DNA of 64,000 nucleotides from Actinomadura livida (GCF_014648675.1 NZ_BMRO01000009.1:302642-366641), one strand, 5' to 3'. Counted from the first letter of the stretch, positions 8,873 to 17,186 are shown. Numbers and translations are program-made. Notes: a model not told the origin generated them from the sequence alone.

Positions 8873-9726
8873 CCTGCCGCCCGGACGGGGTGGAGGACCT
8901 CGTCGGCGAACCGGCGCAGGCCGTCCAGTGCCTCCCGGGAGCGAGCCCAGGGCGCGACGATCAGGCGGGTCACCCCCGCCTCGGCATAGGCGCCGACCTC
9001 GTCCGCCCGGCCGATCCGTGCGCCGGGCAGCGTGACCTCGATCGGCGTCGTCCGCCCCTCGCGCTCGGCCAGCTCGCGCAGCCGCGCCAGCGACCGGGGG
9101 AGCCGCTCCAGCGTGTGGTTCATCGGCATCCACCCCGTGCCGACGGTCGCCGCCCGGCGCAGCGCCGCCGCCCCGTCGCCGCCGATGTGCAGCGCCGGTC
9201 CCGGCCGCTGCACCGGCTTCGGCTCGAACGCCACGGGCCCGAAGCCGAAGAACTCGCCGTGGTGCTCCACCACGTCCTCGCTCCACAGGCGGCGGCAGAC
9301 CGCGATCGCCTCGTCCACCCGAGCCCCGCGGCGGTCGAAGTCCAGGCCCACGGCCTCCCACTCCGAGCGCAGCCAGCTCGCCCCCACCCCGAACGCCAGC
9401 CGCCCGCCGGACAGGACGTCCACCGTCGCCGCCGCCCGCGCCGTCACGAACGGATGCCGCAGCCCGATGTTGTACACGCAGGTGCCGAGCCTCAGCCGGG
9501 CCGTCCGTGCCGCCAGGTGGCTCAGCACTCCCAGCGCGTCGAACACCGGGACGTCGGGCCGCAGCGGCGGATGCTCCGCGTCCCGGTGCGGGCTGCCCGC
9601 CACCTCGACCGGCAGGACCAGGTGCTCGGGAAGCCAGACCGACTCGAACCCGAGCCGCTCCGCCTCCTCCGCCACCTCGCCCCACAGCCGCGGGCTGACG
9701 GCGCCGAGCTGGACCCCGAACTCCAT
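8869..9726 (-). CDS. LLM-class F420-dependent oxidoreductase
   Basis: This second luciferase-like F420-dependent oxidoreductase in the region has 285 residues. It starts MEFGVQLGAVSPRLWGEVAE and shows the family features FESVWLPEHLVLP near residue 30, ATVDVLSGGRLAFGVGASWL near residue 110 and PALHIGGDGAAALRRAATVG near residue 180. The ATG at 9726 is preferred by family N-terminus. A GTG nine bases upstream, overlapping the TGA of the hydratase gene (GTGA), is the alternative and has AAGGG only 3 bases before it. It is downstream of and coupled to the enoyl-CoA hydratase. It likely reduces or oxidises an intermediate with F420, but no substrate can be named. Confidence 0.85.
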   Translation of the reverse strand: MEFGVQLGAVSPRLWGEVAEEAERLGFESVWLPEHLVLPVEVAGSPHRDAEHPPLRPDVPVFDALGVLSHLAARTARLRLGTCVYNIGLRHPFVTARAAATVDVLSGGRLAFGVGASWLRSEWEAVGLDFDRRGARVDEAIAVCRRLWSEDVVEHHGEFFGFGPVAFEPKPVQRPGPALHIGGDGAAALRRAATVGTGWMPMNHTLERLPRSLARLRELAEREGRTTPIEVTLPGARIGRADEVGAYAEAGVTRLIVAPWARSREALDGLRRFADEVLHPVRAAG

Positions 9727-9731
9727 CGCGG

Positions 9732-10523
9732 TCACTGGCCCTTGACCTTGTCCTTCATCCCCGTGAGCTGCATGAGGACGGGAAGGCCGCTCTCGCTGAG
9801 GGCGTTGCCGTGCCCGGTCTCGTGGATGTCGAAGACCGACTGGATCGCGGCGTAGAAGCCCTGCACGTCGAGGGTCTGGTTGACGGCGCGCTTGGCCTGC
9901 CGCAGCGCGAACGGGTGCATCTGCGCGATCTGCCCGGCCAGATCCATCGCCGCCGTGTCGAGGTCGTCCAGCGGCACGACCCGGTTGACCATGCCGACCT
10001 TCTCGGCCTCCTCGGCGGTGACCGGCCGCCCGGTGAACAGGATCTCCTTGGCCTTGCGCGGCCCCAGCTCCCAGGTGTGCCCGTGGTACTCCACACCCCC
10101 GATGCCCATGTGCACCACGGGGTCGGAGAACTGCGCGTTCTCCGCCGCCACGATCAGGTCGCACGGCCAGCACAGCATCAGTCCGCCCGCGATGCACTTG
10201 CCCTGCACCGCCGCGATCGACGGCTTGGGGACGTTGCGCCACCGCAGCGTGTACTCCAGGTACCGGCGCGCCTCGATGTTGTAGATGTACTCAAGGGTGA
10301 GCTTCTCCGGCGCGGGACCGCCGCCCTTCAGGTCGTGCCCGGCCGAGAAGTGCTTGCCGTTGGCCTTCAGCACGATGACGCGCACCTCGTCGTCGGCGGC
10401 GGCGCGGGTCCATGCGGCGTCGAGGTCGTCCAGCAGTTCCATGGTCTGCGCGTTGGCGGCCTCGGGGCGGTTCAGCGTGATGACCGCCACCCGGTCCCTG
10501 ACCTCGTACAGAATCTGCTCCAT
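9732..10523 (-). CDS. enoyl-CoA hydratase/isomerase family protein
   Basis: The 263-residue crotonase-fold protein starts MEQILYEVRDRVAVITLNRP. It has the first oxyanion-hole segment HFSAGHDLKG at residues 58-67 and the second in KCIAGGLMLCWPCDL. The classic catalytic Glu pair of hydratases is not obvious: the second region reads DPVVHMGIGGVEYHGHTWEL, so isomerase, hydrolase or hydratase activity on a CoA ester is open. The ATG at 10523 has GGGGAGAG about 5 bases upstream. It is the first gene of a two-gene minus operon with an F420-type oxidoreductase and is preceded by promoter motif C. Confidence 0.87.
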   Translation of the reverse strand: MEQILYEVRDRVAVITLNRPEAANAQTMELLDDLDAAWTRAAADDEVRVIVLKANGKHFSAGHDLKGGGPAPEKLTLEYIYNIEARRYLEYTLRWRNVPKPSIAAVQGKCIAGGLMLCWPCDLIVAAENAQFSDPVVHMGIGGVEYHGHTWELGPRKAKEILFTGRPVTAEEAEKVGMVNRVVPLDDLDTAAMDLAGQIAQMHPFALRQAKRAVNQTLDVQGFYAAIQSVFDIHETGHGNALSESGLPVLMQLTGMKDKVKGQ

Positions 10524-10566
10524 CGGGCTCTCCCCATCCACTTCGCGCCAAGGACCACGGCTTTTT

Positions 10567-10586
10567 AACTTCGGCGTCGATTTCAA
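10567..10586 (-). promoter_or_regulatory. TTGAAA-type promoter motif, site C
   Basis: On the minus strand this reads TTGAAATCGACGCCGAAGTT, matching site A at 16 of 20 positions. It points toward the enoyl-CoA hydratase, whose start lies 44 bases downstream. The surrounding 40 bases are AT-rich compared with the genome, as expected of a promoter. Confidence 0.45.
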
Positions 10587-10678
10587 TATTCGACCACCGT
10601 GCGAGACCGTGTCAAGGACATCGCCGCCCGGCGCGGAGCGGGCCTCCCGGGCCGGCTTCCGCGTTCCCGCCGGCGGTC

Positions 10679-11668
10679 TCAGGACGGTCTGAGGAGGTGC
10701 CGGCCCCGGCTGGTCAGGCGGTGCATGACGTGGGCGCCGTCCCGCTCGCTGCGGACCAGGTCCGCGTCCCGGAGCACCTTCAGGTGGCCGCTGACCGTGG
10801 ACGCGGGCATGCCCAGCCGGACGGCGAGCGACCCCGTCGTGAACGTGCCGGTCAGGGCGCCGAGCACCCGCGCCCGGCCGGCGCCCAGCAGGGCGGCGAG
10901 CACGTCCGCGCGGTCGGCGCCGGCCCGGGGATCCGGCGGCGGGCCGCCGATCGGGTAGACCACGACCGGCGGCAGGCTGGGGTCGGCGATGGCGATCGGC
11001 GTCGTGTGGCAGAAGAAGGACGGGATCAGCCGGACGCCGCGTCCCCTCAGGTGCAGGTCGGCGTCCACCGGATACGGCGCGCTGAGCACAGGGTCCCGCC
11101 ACACGAACGGCGTCAGCGTCGCCAGCATCGCCACCGTGCCGCGCTCCAGCGTCTCCATCCGCCGCTCCCAGTCGGTGGCGACGGTGGCCTCCACCTCGCT
11201 CCAGTCCGGGGCGATCAGCCGGGTGTGGAAGTGCAGGACGGCGTCCGCGACCTGGTCGAGCAGGCCGCGGTCGCCCGAGGCGAGCCGCCGGGTCCAGCCG
11301 GGGAGCGTCCGGTACCGGGCCGCCTCGCGCAGTTCGCGGGCCAGCCGGGTGCCGGGGGTGGCGCGCAGCGTCCGCAGCGCGGACGCCATCCCCTCCTCCG
11401 ACTCGGCGGGGGTCAGGAAGTCGGGGAAGTACGCGGCGTCGGCGGGCGCCAGGTCCCGGAGCAGCCGGGCCGCCGCGCGCAGGCCGTCGTCCTGCAGCCG
11501 CGCCGCCGCCTGGCGCCGCCACGGGTGCAGCCGCCGGGGCAGCCGGGCCAGCGGAGTGGTGAGGACGTGGAGCCCGAGGAACGCCTCCCAGACCGGATCG
11601 GCGGACCTCGCGACCTGCACGTGCCGGAAATCGCGGTCGCTGAAGTGGATGCGCAGAACGCCGCCCAT
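10679..11668 (-). CDS. ArsR-type winged-helix regulator with DUF5937-like N-terminus
   Basis: The 329-residue protein has a long N-terminal domain of the DUF5937 kind (starting MGGVLRIHFSDRDFRHVQVA) and a C-terminal winged helix-turn-helix at about residues 250-325. The recognition helix region reads GMPASTVSGHLKVLRDADLV, followed by the wing RSERDGAHVMHRLTSRGRHL. This is an ArsR-like DNA-binding module carried at the C-terminus rather than alone. No metal-binding cysteine pair typical of ArsR/SmtB (CVC) is visible, so the N-terminal domain probably senses a different ligand. It is divergent from the Tat-exported esterase across 156 bases and may regulate it or itself. The target is inference. 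Confidence 0.8.
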   Translation of the reverse strand: MGGVLRIHFSDRDFRHVQVARSADPVWEAFLGLHVLTTPLARLPRRLHPWRRQAAARLQDDGLRAAARLLRDLAPADAAYFPDFLTPAESEEGMASALRTLRATPGTRLARELREAARYRTLPGWTRRLASGDRGLLDQVADAVLHFHTRLIAPDWSEVEATVATDWERRMETLERGTVAMLATLTPFVWRDPVLSAPYPVDADLHLRGRGVRLIPSFFCHTTPIAIADPSLPPVVVYPIGGPPPDPRAGADRADVLAALLGAGRARVLGALTGTFTTGSLAVRLGMPASTVSGHLKVLRDADLVRSERDGAHVMHRLTSRGRHLLRPS

Positions 11669-11824
11669 CGCCCGACGTTAATACTCGGCGGTAACGAGGG
11701 GATTTCGACTGGGCCCGAAAAGCTCGGCCGCGTCCCGTCCGCCGGGCTCTTAGCATCCGCTGTGCCATTCCGTACCGACCTTTCTCCCGACCGAGGCAGC
11801 GACAACCCCCACCAGGAGGTCCGG

Positions 11825-12811
11825 GTGAGCCAGTCGAACATCTCCCGCCGGCAGGTGCTGAAGACCGCCGGCGCCGCGACCGCCGCGGCCGCGCTCGGCG
11901 GCGCGGGCGTCATCGGATCCGCCACCGCCGCCCACGCGGCCCGTGACGGTTTCGGCCTGCGCATCGTCGAGCACGACGAGCGAGACCCCCGCATGAAGTA
12001 CTACCGGTTCGCGACCGACGCGATCGGATGGAACCCCGGGGTCAACGTCCTCCTCCCCGACGACTACTCGAGCGGACGGCGCTACCCCGTCCTGTACCTG
12101 TTCCACGGCGGCGGCCTGGACCAGGACTTCATCACCTTCGACCGGTGGGGCATCCGCTCACTCAGCGCGGGCAAGCGCCTCATCATCGTCATGCCCGACG
12201 GCGGGCACACCGGCTGGTACAGCAACCCCGTCTCCTCCAACGTCGGCCCCCGCGACTGGGAGACGTTCCACATCGCCCAGCTCCTGCCCTGGGTCGACGC
12301 GAACTTCCGCACTTACGCCGAATACGACGGGCGCGCCGTCTCCGGGTTCTCCATGGGCGGCTTCGGCGCGCTGAAGTACGCGGCCAAGTACTACGGAGAC
12401 TTCGCCTCCGTCAGCTCCCACTCCGGCCCCGCGAGCCTGCGCCGCGACGCGGGCCTCGTCGTGCACTGGGCGAACATCAGCTCCGCGGCCGTCGACCTCG
12501 CCGGCGGCACCGTCTACGGGGCGCCGCTGTGGGACGAGGCCAGGGTCAGCGCCGACAACCCCGTGCAGCGCGTCCCCAGCTACCACCACAAGCGGGTCTT
12601 CCTCGTCGCCGGAACCAGCCCCGACCCGGTGAACTGGGCCGACTACGTCCAGGAGACCCAGGTGCTCGCCGGCCAGCGGGAGTTCCGCGCCCGCCTCGGC
12701 GCCGCCGGCATCCCGCACGAATGGCACGAACTCCCCGGCGGCCACGTCCTCCGCGGGGACATGCTCCGCCGCGATCTCGACGGCGTCATAGCCCGGCTCC
12801 GCAAGGCCTGA
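11825..12811 (+). CDS. Tat-exported esterase (Ag85/esterase-D-like alpha/beta hydrolase)
   Basis: The 328-residue protein begins with a twin-arginine signal, SRRQVLK at residues 7-13, then a hydrophobic Ala/Gly stretch and an AHAA cleavage region near residue 39. The mature part is a putative-esterase-family alpha/beta hydrolase. YPVLYLFHGGG near residue 88 forms the oxyanion region, the nucleophile Ser176 is in SGFSMGGFGA, and a likely catalytic His is in PGGHVLRGD near the end. The GTG start at 11825 has AGGAGG 6 bases upstream. The fold is shared with S-formylglutathione hydrolase, feruloyl esterase and mycolyltransferases. Export suggests action on a polymer-linked or environmental ester. 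It is followed by the C39-like exported protein. Confidence 0.86.
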   Translation: MSQSNISRRQVLKTAGAATAAAALGGAGVIGSATAAHAARDGFGLRIVEHDERDPRMKYYRFATDAIGWNPGVNVLLPDDYSSGRRYPVLYLFHGGGLDQDFITFDRWGIRSLSAGKRLIIVMPDGGHTGWYSNPVSSNVGPRDWETFHIAQLLPWVDANFRTYAEYDGRAVSGFSMGGFGALKYAAKYYGDFASVSSHSGPASLRRDAGLVVHWANISSAAVDLAGGTVYGAPLWDEARVSADNPVQRVPSYHHKRVFLVAGTSPDPVNWADYVQETQVLAGQREFRARLGAAGIPHEWHELPGGHVLRGDMLRRDLDGVIARLRKA

Positions 12812-12908
12812 CCGCCCCGCCCCGACCGCCCACCCCGATCGTCCCGGCCCCTGTTCCCCCCCCGCCCTTTCTCGTGATCCCCTCACGACGATCGCCCCAG
12901 GAGCCCCG

Positions 12909-13619
12909 ATGCGCAGGAACCCCGTCCCGCTCACCCTCGCCACCGCCGCCGTCCTCACCGCACTGGCCGGACCGGCCGCCGCCCAGACGCCCCCGCCCCC
13001 CGCCCCGGTGGTCGTGGCCGACCATCCCACCAGCGCCGGAACCGCCCTCGTCGCCGGCCAGAACCAGCCCGGCACCCGGCTGCACATCGAACCCGCGCGG
13101 ACCAGGACCGTCCGCACACTGGAGATCGACTACCAGGTCCAGGAGACCGGCTACTGGTGCGGGCCCGCGGCCACCCGGATCGCCCTCTCCGCCCGCATCG
13201 CACCGCCGAACCAGGCGACCCTGGCCGCCGAGCTCGGCACCACGCAGAACGGCACGGACCACATCAGCCAGGTGACCTGGGTACTCAACGCCCGGCTCGG
13301 CACCGGCTGGTACGAGACCAAGGAAATGCCCAACGACCCGCCCACGCAGGCGCAGCGCGACCTGCTGTGGCGGGACGTCGTACTCGACATCGACAACAAC
13401 TACCCGATCGTCGCGAACATCGTGGCCCCGCCCGGCAACCAGCCGCCCGGCTACCCGCCCAACCAGACGATCTACCACTACTTCACCGTGATCGGCTACG
13501 ACGACGCACAGCGCACCGTCCTCATCGCCGACCCCGCCTCGTTCGGCGGCTACCAGATCTACTGGCTCTCCTTCAACCAGCTGGCGACCCTGATCCCCCC
13601 GAAGGGCTACTCGGCCTGA
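12909..13619 (+). CDS. secreted C39-like cysteine peptidase family protein
   Basis: The 236-residue protein has a Sec signal peptide (residues 1-25, ending GPAAAQ), a proline-rich spacer, and a Peptidase_C39_2-type papain-like domain. The expected catalytic Cys84 lies in GYWCGPAATR, His190 in IYHYFTVIGYDD and Asp208 in IADPA, so the triad is complete. Secreted members are common in actinomycetes, and their substrates are mostly unknown, with cell-wall or bacteriocin-like processing suggested for relatives. AGGAG lies 6 bases before the ATG. It is 97 bases downstream of the Tat esterase and followed by a strong hairpin, so the two may form one exported-protein unit. Confidence 0.85.
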   Translation: MRRNPVPLTLATAAVLTALAGPAAAQTPPPPAPVVVADHPTSAGTALVAGQNQPGTRLHIEPARTRTVRTLEIDYQVQETGYWCGPAATRIALSARIAPPNQATLAAELGTTQNGTDHISQVTWVLNARLGTGWYETKEMPNDPPTQAQRDLLWRDVVLDIDNNYPIVANIVAPPGNQPPGYPPNQTIYHYFTVIGYDDAQRTVLIADPASFGGYQIYWLSFNQLATLIPPKGYSA

Positions 13620-13625
13620 CCGGCC

Positions 13626-13659
13626 GCCCCTGGCCGGTGGGTTTCCACCGGCCAGGGGG
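13626..13659 (+). terminator. intrinsic terminator between convergent genes
   Basis: A long hairpin, CCCCTGGCCGGTGG pairing with CCACCGGCCAGGGG around a short loop, sits between the C39-like gene and the convergent flavin-reductase-like gene. It can serve both directions. Confidence 0.8.
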
Positions 13660-13674
13660 CCCGGCATCACCGGC

Positions 13675-14166
13675 TCAACCGGCGCTGTGGCCGGGATCCA
13701 TGTCAGGCAGCGACCGGAAGGTGAGCGGGGCGGCCTCGGTCCGGACCGCCACCTCGACAGGTTCCAGCAGGAACCCGGCGTGGTCGCCGAGGGTGACACG
13801 CTCCAGAATCCGCCCGACCAGGTGGCGCTGGGCGCCGCTGAGCAGCGGCACGCCCTCCGGACCCGGCTGCCAGGAGCAGCGGGCGAACTTGTCGACCTCG
13901 TCGCCGGTCTCCGAGCCGAACAGGGCGGCGAGCTCCCGCTGGTCTTCGTCCCGGCCGAGCACGTGCACCGCGAGCACCGTCGCCGCCTCGGCCGTCCGAT
14001 AGGTCTGGTTCTGCCGCGACAGGCAGACCAGGAACCTGAACGGCTCGATGCTGGTCTGCGTGGTGAACCCGACCAGACACCCCGCCGGCGAGCCCGTCCG
14101 GGGGTCAACGGTGGTCACCACGAACATCGGGTAATCGAACCCGGCAACGAACCCATCACTGTCCAC
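13675..14166 (-). CDS. flavin-reductase-like FMN-binding protein
   Basis: The 163-residue protein resembles the flavin reductase-like split-barrel family. It has an N-terminal FPMF-type strand (GFDYPMFVVTTVDPRTGSPA), GCLVGFTTQTSIEPFRFLVC near residue 30, where FMN contacts are expected, and LAVHVLGRDEDQRELAALFG near residue 68. Such proteins reduce free FMN/FAD for a partner monooxygenase or act as small flavin oxidoreductases. The start is GTG at 14166, and the gene stands alone on the minus strand, divergent from a secreted protein gene. The partner is not evident from the immediate neighbours, although two Baeyer-Villiger-type enzymes, which carry their own reductase activity, occur elsewhere in the window. 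Confidence 0.8.
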   Translation of the reverse strand: MDSDGFVAGFDYPMFVVTTVDPRTGSPAGCLVGFTTQTSIEPFRFLVCLSRQNQTYRTAEAATVLAVHVLGRDEDQRELAALFGSETGDEVDKFARCSWQPGPEGVPLLSGAQRHLVGRILERVTLGDHAGFLLEPVEVAVRTEAAPLTFRSLPDMDPGHSAG

Positions 14167-14323
14167 CCGGGCAGCCTACGGCGCATCAGCGCCTGCGCCG
14201 ATACGTAGCCGCGTTCGTACCTCCCTCACAAGGTGCCCGATCGCCGATCGAGCGACGCGTCCCAAAAGGGCTCAGTGATCACCGGCGAAGCCGATCTGAA
14301 GTCGATCTGAAGCCGGCCGATGC

Positions 14324-14339
14324 TTGACTCAGATGAGTC
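14324..14339 (+). promoter_or_regulatory. TTGACT -35 box overlapping a GACTCA-GA-TGAGTC palindrome
   Basis: TTGACT at 14324-14329 overlaps a perfect 6-2-6 inverted repeat at 14326-14339, about 87 bases before the unknown secreted protein. Just upstream, at 14292-14312, CGATCTGAAG occurs twice in tandem. A repressor bound here would block the -35 region. The -10 is weak by eye. Confidence 0.4.
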
Positions 14340-14425
14340 GAACGAAGATCAACTCTAAGAGGAACACCTGCTTTTGAGCGGGTGTCGCAGATCAAGTGCT
14401 GGGCGCTCCGGCGAAGGAAGAATCC

Positions 14426-15331
14426 ATGCGACGCTACACGCTCATCGGCGGACTGATGGTCGCGGCGGCACTCGCCGTACCGGTCTCATATGCGACTTGG
14501 GAAGCCTCCCAGGAGACGGCTCGTGCGAGTGATGCCAGCGAAGTACCGCTGAGACCCATCACGCCGACCGAGACAGACCGCCTGTACACGGCGGAGCAGT
14601 TGCTCGTCAAAGAGTGCATGCGGCGTGCCGGTTTCCTGTACAACCCTTCACCGCGCAACCCCGTGCCAGAACACCGGAACTTCCCGTACGTCGTGGACGA
14701 CATCACCTGGGCACGTCGGCATGGCTACGGGTCAGACCTTGAGGAGAAGAGGGACCGGCTGGCCAAGAACAGCGCCAACCGGCGCTATTTCGAGAGCCTC
14801 TCACCAGCCCAGAAATCGGCTGTGACCGTGGCGATGAACGGGCCGACCGCCAAGGGACTGCGCGCCTACCTGCCCAATGGGCAGCCGGTCGAGCACAGCG
14901 ACAAGGGCTGCACCTCAGAGGCCAGACGCAAGCTGTACCGAGATCTTCCGGCCTGGTATCGCACGCTGAAGCTCACCGAAAGCCTGCCTGGTTTCCGAGC
15001 CGAACTCGTCCTCAACGACCGGGCTTACCTGAAGGCCGTCACCAAATGGTCCCGATGCATGCGGACGAACGGCTTCCAGTATCCGACCCCGGCGCACTCG
15101 CGCGCCGCGGGCATGGCCGGCGAGCCGGTGGCCTCGCGCGCCTTCGAGATCCGACTCGCCGTGACCGAGGCGCAGTGTGCCGCCGAGACCGGACTGGCCC
15201 GCACGGCGAAGGCGCTCGACCGCCACCACGACGGCGTCCTCCGCCGGAAGTTCCACAGGGAACTGGCGGCCCATCAGAAGCTCCAGATCGCCGCGTTGAG
15301 CCGTGCCGGCGCCATCGTCGAACCGGGGTGA
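14426..15331 (+). CDS. secreted or membrane-anchored protein of unknown function
   Basis: I do not recognise this family. The 301-residue protein starts MRRYTLIGGLMVAAALAVPV, an N-terminal signal or anchor helix, followed by a soluble domain rich in charged residues. Four cysteines occur in well-spaced contexts, including VKECMRRAGFLY, DKGCTSEARR, WSRCMRTNGFQY and EAQCAAETGL. The repeated C-M-R pattern (KECMRRAGF and SRCMRTNGF) suggests an internal duplication, each unit carrying a Cys-Met-Arg followed by an aromatic residue. GAAGGAAG lies 5 bases before the ATG. It is less GC-biased than its neighbours. The gene is 71 bases before the I36-like inhibitor gene and may be co-expressed with it. 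Confidence 0.75.
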   Translation: MRRYTLIGGLMVAAALAVPVSYATWEASQETARASDASEVPLRPITPTETDRLYTAEQLLVKECMRRAGFLYNPSPRNPVPEHRNFPYVVDDITWARRHGYGSDLEEKRDRLAKNSANRRYFESLSPAQKSAVTVAMNGPTAKGLRAYLPNGQPVEHSDKGCTSEARRKLYRDLPAWYRTLKLTESLPGFRAELVLNDRAYLKAVTKWSRCMRTNGFQYPTPAHSRAAGMAGEPVASRAFEIRLAVTEAQCAAETGLARTAKALDRHHDGVLRRKFHRELAAHQKLQIAALSRAGAIVEPG

Positions 15332-15402
15332 GACCACGCTGAGCGGAAATCGAATGCGGCCCGGCCGCCAGCGTCAGTCAGGAATGATCGAAGGGAGATC
15401 GC

Positions 15403-15882
15403 ATGAAGCTCATCCACAAGGTGGTCGTCTGCGCGACCGGGGCGACGTTCGTCCCGATCGGGACGGCCCTCCCTGCGGACGCCGCCCCGGAACACTGTCC
15501 GAGCACGGGCTATATCTGTGCCTATGACAAACCCGACTACAACGTCACCGGCGCCATCTGCGGATGGTTCAACAACGACCGCGACTGGTCCACCTGCGGC
15601 GAGTACAGCTCGGGGACGAGCAACATGCTCAACAAGGCGAGCTCGGTCTGGAACAAGTCCGCCGGCTACGGCGAGCCCAACAATGTCAACTTGTACTACA
15701 ACCGGCCCTGGGAGAACGGCGGGCTCAGTGCGTGGGCGTGCATCGGCCAAGGCGACGCATGGCCCTGGCTGGGCGTCCGCTACTTCAGCTGGGGGCCGTC
15801 CGGATCGGGCACCGGAAAGAATCTCGCCACACAGGACAACATCACCGGGCACAAGTGGGTGAACAACTGCGGCGACGCCTGA
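15403..15882 (+). CDS. secreted peptidase-inhibitor I36-like protein
   Basis: The 159-residue protein has a Sec signal (residues 1-27, ending PADAAPE) and a small domain resembling the I36 proteinase-inhibitor/beta-gamma-crystallin-like family of actinomycetes. It contains CPSTGYICAYDKPDY, GWFNNDRDWSTCGEY, KASSVWNKSAGY and a C-terminal WVNNCGD. Six cysteines are visible, enough for three disulfides. Known I36 proteins inhibit metalloproteases, but many relatives are untested. GAAGGGAGA lies before the ATG. A hairpin terminator follows. The fit to the family is by pattern only. Confidence 0.7.
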   Translation: MKLIHKVVVCATGATFVPIGTALPADAAPEHCPSTGYICAYDKPDYNVTGAICGWFNNDRDWSTCGEYSSGTSNMLNKASSVWNKSAGYGEPNNVNLYYNRPWENGGLSAWACIGQGDAWPWLGVRYFSWGPSGSGTGKNLATQDNITGHKWVNNCGDA

Positions 15883-15998
15883 CCCGCCGTTCGCCAGCCC
15901 GCCGGCACAGCCCCACGATCGTGCCGACGCGCGTGGGTGCTCGCGCCGCCCAGCACTGACCGATGCCGGCTCCGACGCGGTGAGCATGGTGCACGGAC

Positions 15999-16024
15999 GA
16001 GGCCCGGACACATGTCCGGGCCTC
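15999..16024 (+). terminator. hairpin terminator after the I36-like gene
   Basis: GAGGCCCGGACA pairs perfectly with TGTCCGGGCCTC around two bases, about 117 bases after the stop. A T-run is nearly absent (TTCG), as is usual in high-GC actinomycete terminators. Confidence 0.7.
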
Positions 16025-16028
16025 TTCG

Positions 16029-16142
16029 ATGTTCGGCCCGGATCACGTGGTCGCCGTCGTCGACGTACTGCATATCCAGCGGATCGGCGAGGAATTCCTG
16101 CCCGAGGACGCCCCCGGCCGCTACTCGTCACTCGACGCTTGA
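16029..16142 (+). other. orphan 37-codon open frame, possible gene remnant
   Basis: An ATG frame of 37 codons (MFGPDHVVAVVDVLHIQR and on to EEFLPEDAPGRYSSLDA) runs into the 3' end of the alcohol dehydrogenase gene on the other strand. Its composition looks protein-like, but no ribosome site precedes it and the upstream hairpin cuts it off. It may be the tail of a lost gene or chance. Confidence is low. Confidence 0.2.
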
Positions 16143-17186
16143 AGGGATGATCACTGCCCGTCCGCTGAGCTTCCCGGCCTCCATCTGCCGGTACGCGTCC
16201 ATCGCCCGGTCCAAGGGGAACTGGACGATGTCCGGGCGCAGCAGCCCGCGCGCGGCGAGGTTCAGGACCTCGACGAGTTCTGTTCTGGTTCCCCAGTAGG
16301 TCGTCTGCAGGGACACCTCGTAGGGTACGGAGAAGAAGGACAGCGGCAGGGTGCCGCCGCCGATGCCGACGATGGTCACGTCCCCGAGCGTCCGGACCGA
16401 GGCCGCGGCCATGGCAAGGGTCGAGTCGGATCCGACGAAGTCCAGAACGACGTCGGCGCCGTGTCCTCCGGTGGCGTCGCGGATGCTCGCCGCCGTGCCG
16501 TCACCGGACGGGACGGCGAGATCGGCGCCGTTCTTCAGCGCGAGGTCGAGGGCCTCGGTCCGGGTGTCGACGGCGATGACGGTCGCGGCGGTGGTGCCCT
16601 TGAGGATCTGGATGGCGAGGTGCCCGAGCCCGCCCGCGCCGATCACGACCGCGGTCGCGCCCGGCGGCAGCTTCCCCCAGGACCGGCGGATGGCGTGGTA
16701 AGGCGTGAGACCGGCGTCGGTGAGCGGTGCCGCGATCGCCGGGTCCAGGCCGTCGGGCAGCGGCAGGAGGAGCCGTGCGTCGGGGATGACCATGTACTCG
16801 GCCATTCCCCCGTCGAGGCCGAGTCCGCCGCCACCGGACGGCACGGGCGCGTTCGCCGGATCCTCACAGTAGTTCTCCGCCCCGAGGCGGCAGCGCGCGC
16901 ACGTTCCGCAGCCCCACGGGCCGTACACGGCGACCGGCTGCCCGACCTGGAGTCCGGTCACACCGTCTCCCAGTGCCATTACCCATCCGGCGTTCTCGTG
17001 GCCGAGGGTGAACGGCGGTGCCCAGGGAAGCTGCCCGCCCTCGAAGTCGCGCATCAGATGCAGGTCCGAGTGGCATGCCCCCGCGCCGCCGACCCGGATG
17101 ACGACCTGACCGGGCCCTGGTTCGGGATCGGGGACGTCGACCAGCACTGGGTCGGACTTCCATTCCCGCAGTCGCAATGCTCGCAT
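16128..17186 (-). CDS. zinc-dependent alcohol dehydrogenase (MDR superfamily)
   Basis: The 352-residue medium-chain dehydrogenase/reductase has catalytic zinc ligands Cys38 (GACHSDLH), His63 and Glu64 (GHENAG). The structural zinc ligands are Cys93, Cys96, Cys99 and Cys107 in CGTCARCRLGAENYC. The Rossmann loop GAGGLG at 183-188 is followed by VIAVD, whose acidic residue favours NAD over NADP. It should interconvert an alcohol and an aldehyde or ketone. GGGAGGAGGG lies just before the ATG. It stands alone between the convergent I36-like gene and the sulfotransferase operon, 118 bases downstream of the latter. It may read through from that operon or have its own promoter. Confidence 0.92.
   Translation of the reverse strand: MRALRLREWKSDPVLVDVPDPEPGPGQVVIRVGGAGACHSDLHLMRDFEGGQLPWAPPFTLGHENAGWVMALGDGVTGLQVGQPVAVYGPWGCGTCARCRLGAENYCEDPANAPVPSGGGGLGLDGGMAEYMVIPDARLLLPLPDGLDPAIAAPLTDAGLTPYHAIRRSWGKLPPGATAVVIGAGGLGHLAIQILKGTTAATVIAVDTRTEALDLALKNGADLAVPSGDGTAASIRDATGGHGADVVLDFVGSDSTLAMAAASVRTLGDVTIVGIGGGTLPLSFFSVPYEVSLQTTYWGTRTELVEVLNLAARGLLRPDIVQFPLDRAMDAYRQMEAGKLSGRAVIIPSSVE

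Noticed and set aside
4677..10586. Reading the TTGACA-type motif as ordinary -35 boxes
   Set aside because: No TANNNT box lies 16-19 bases downstream in the three cases, so I report it as a regulatory motif without fixing its role.
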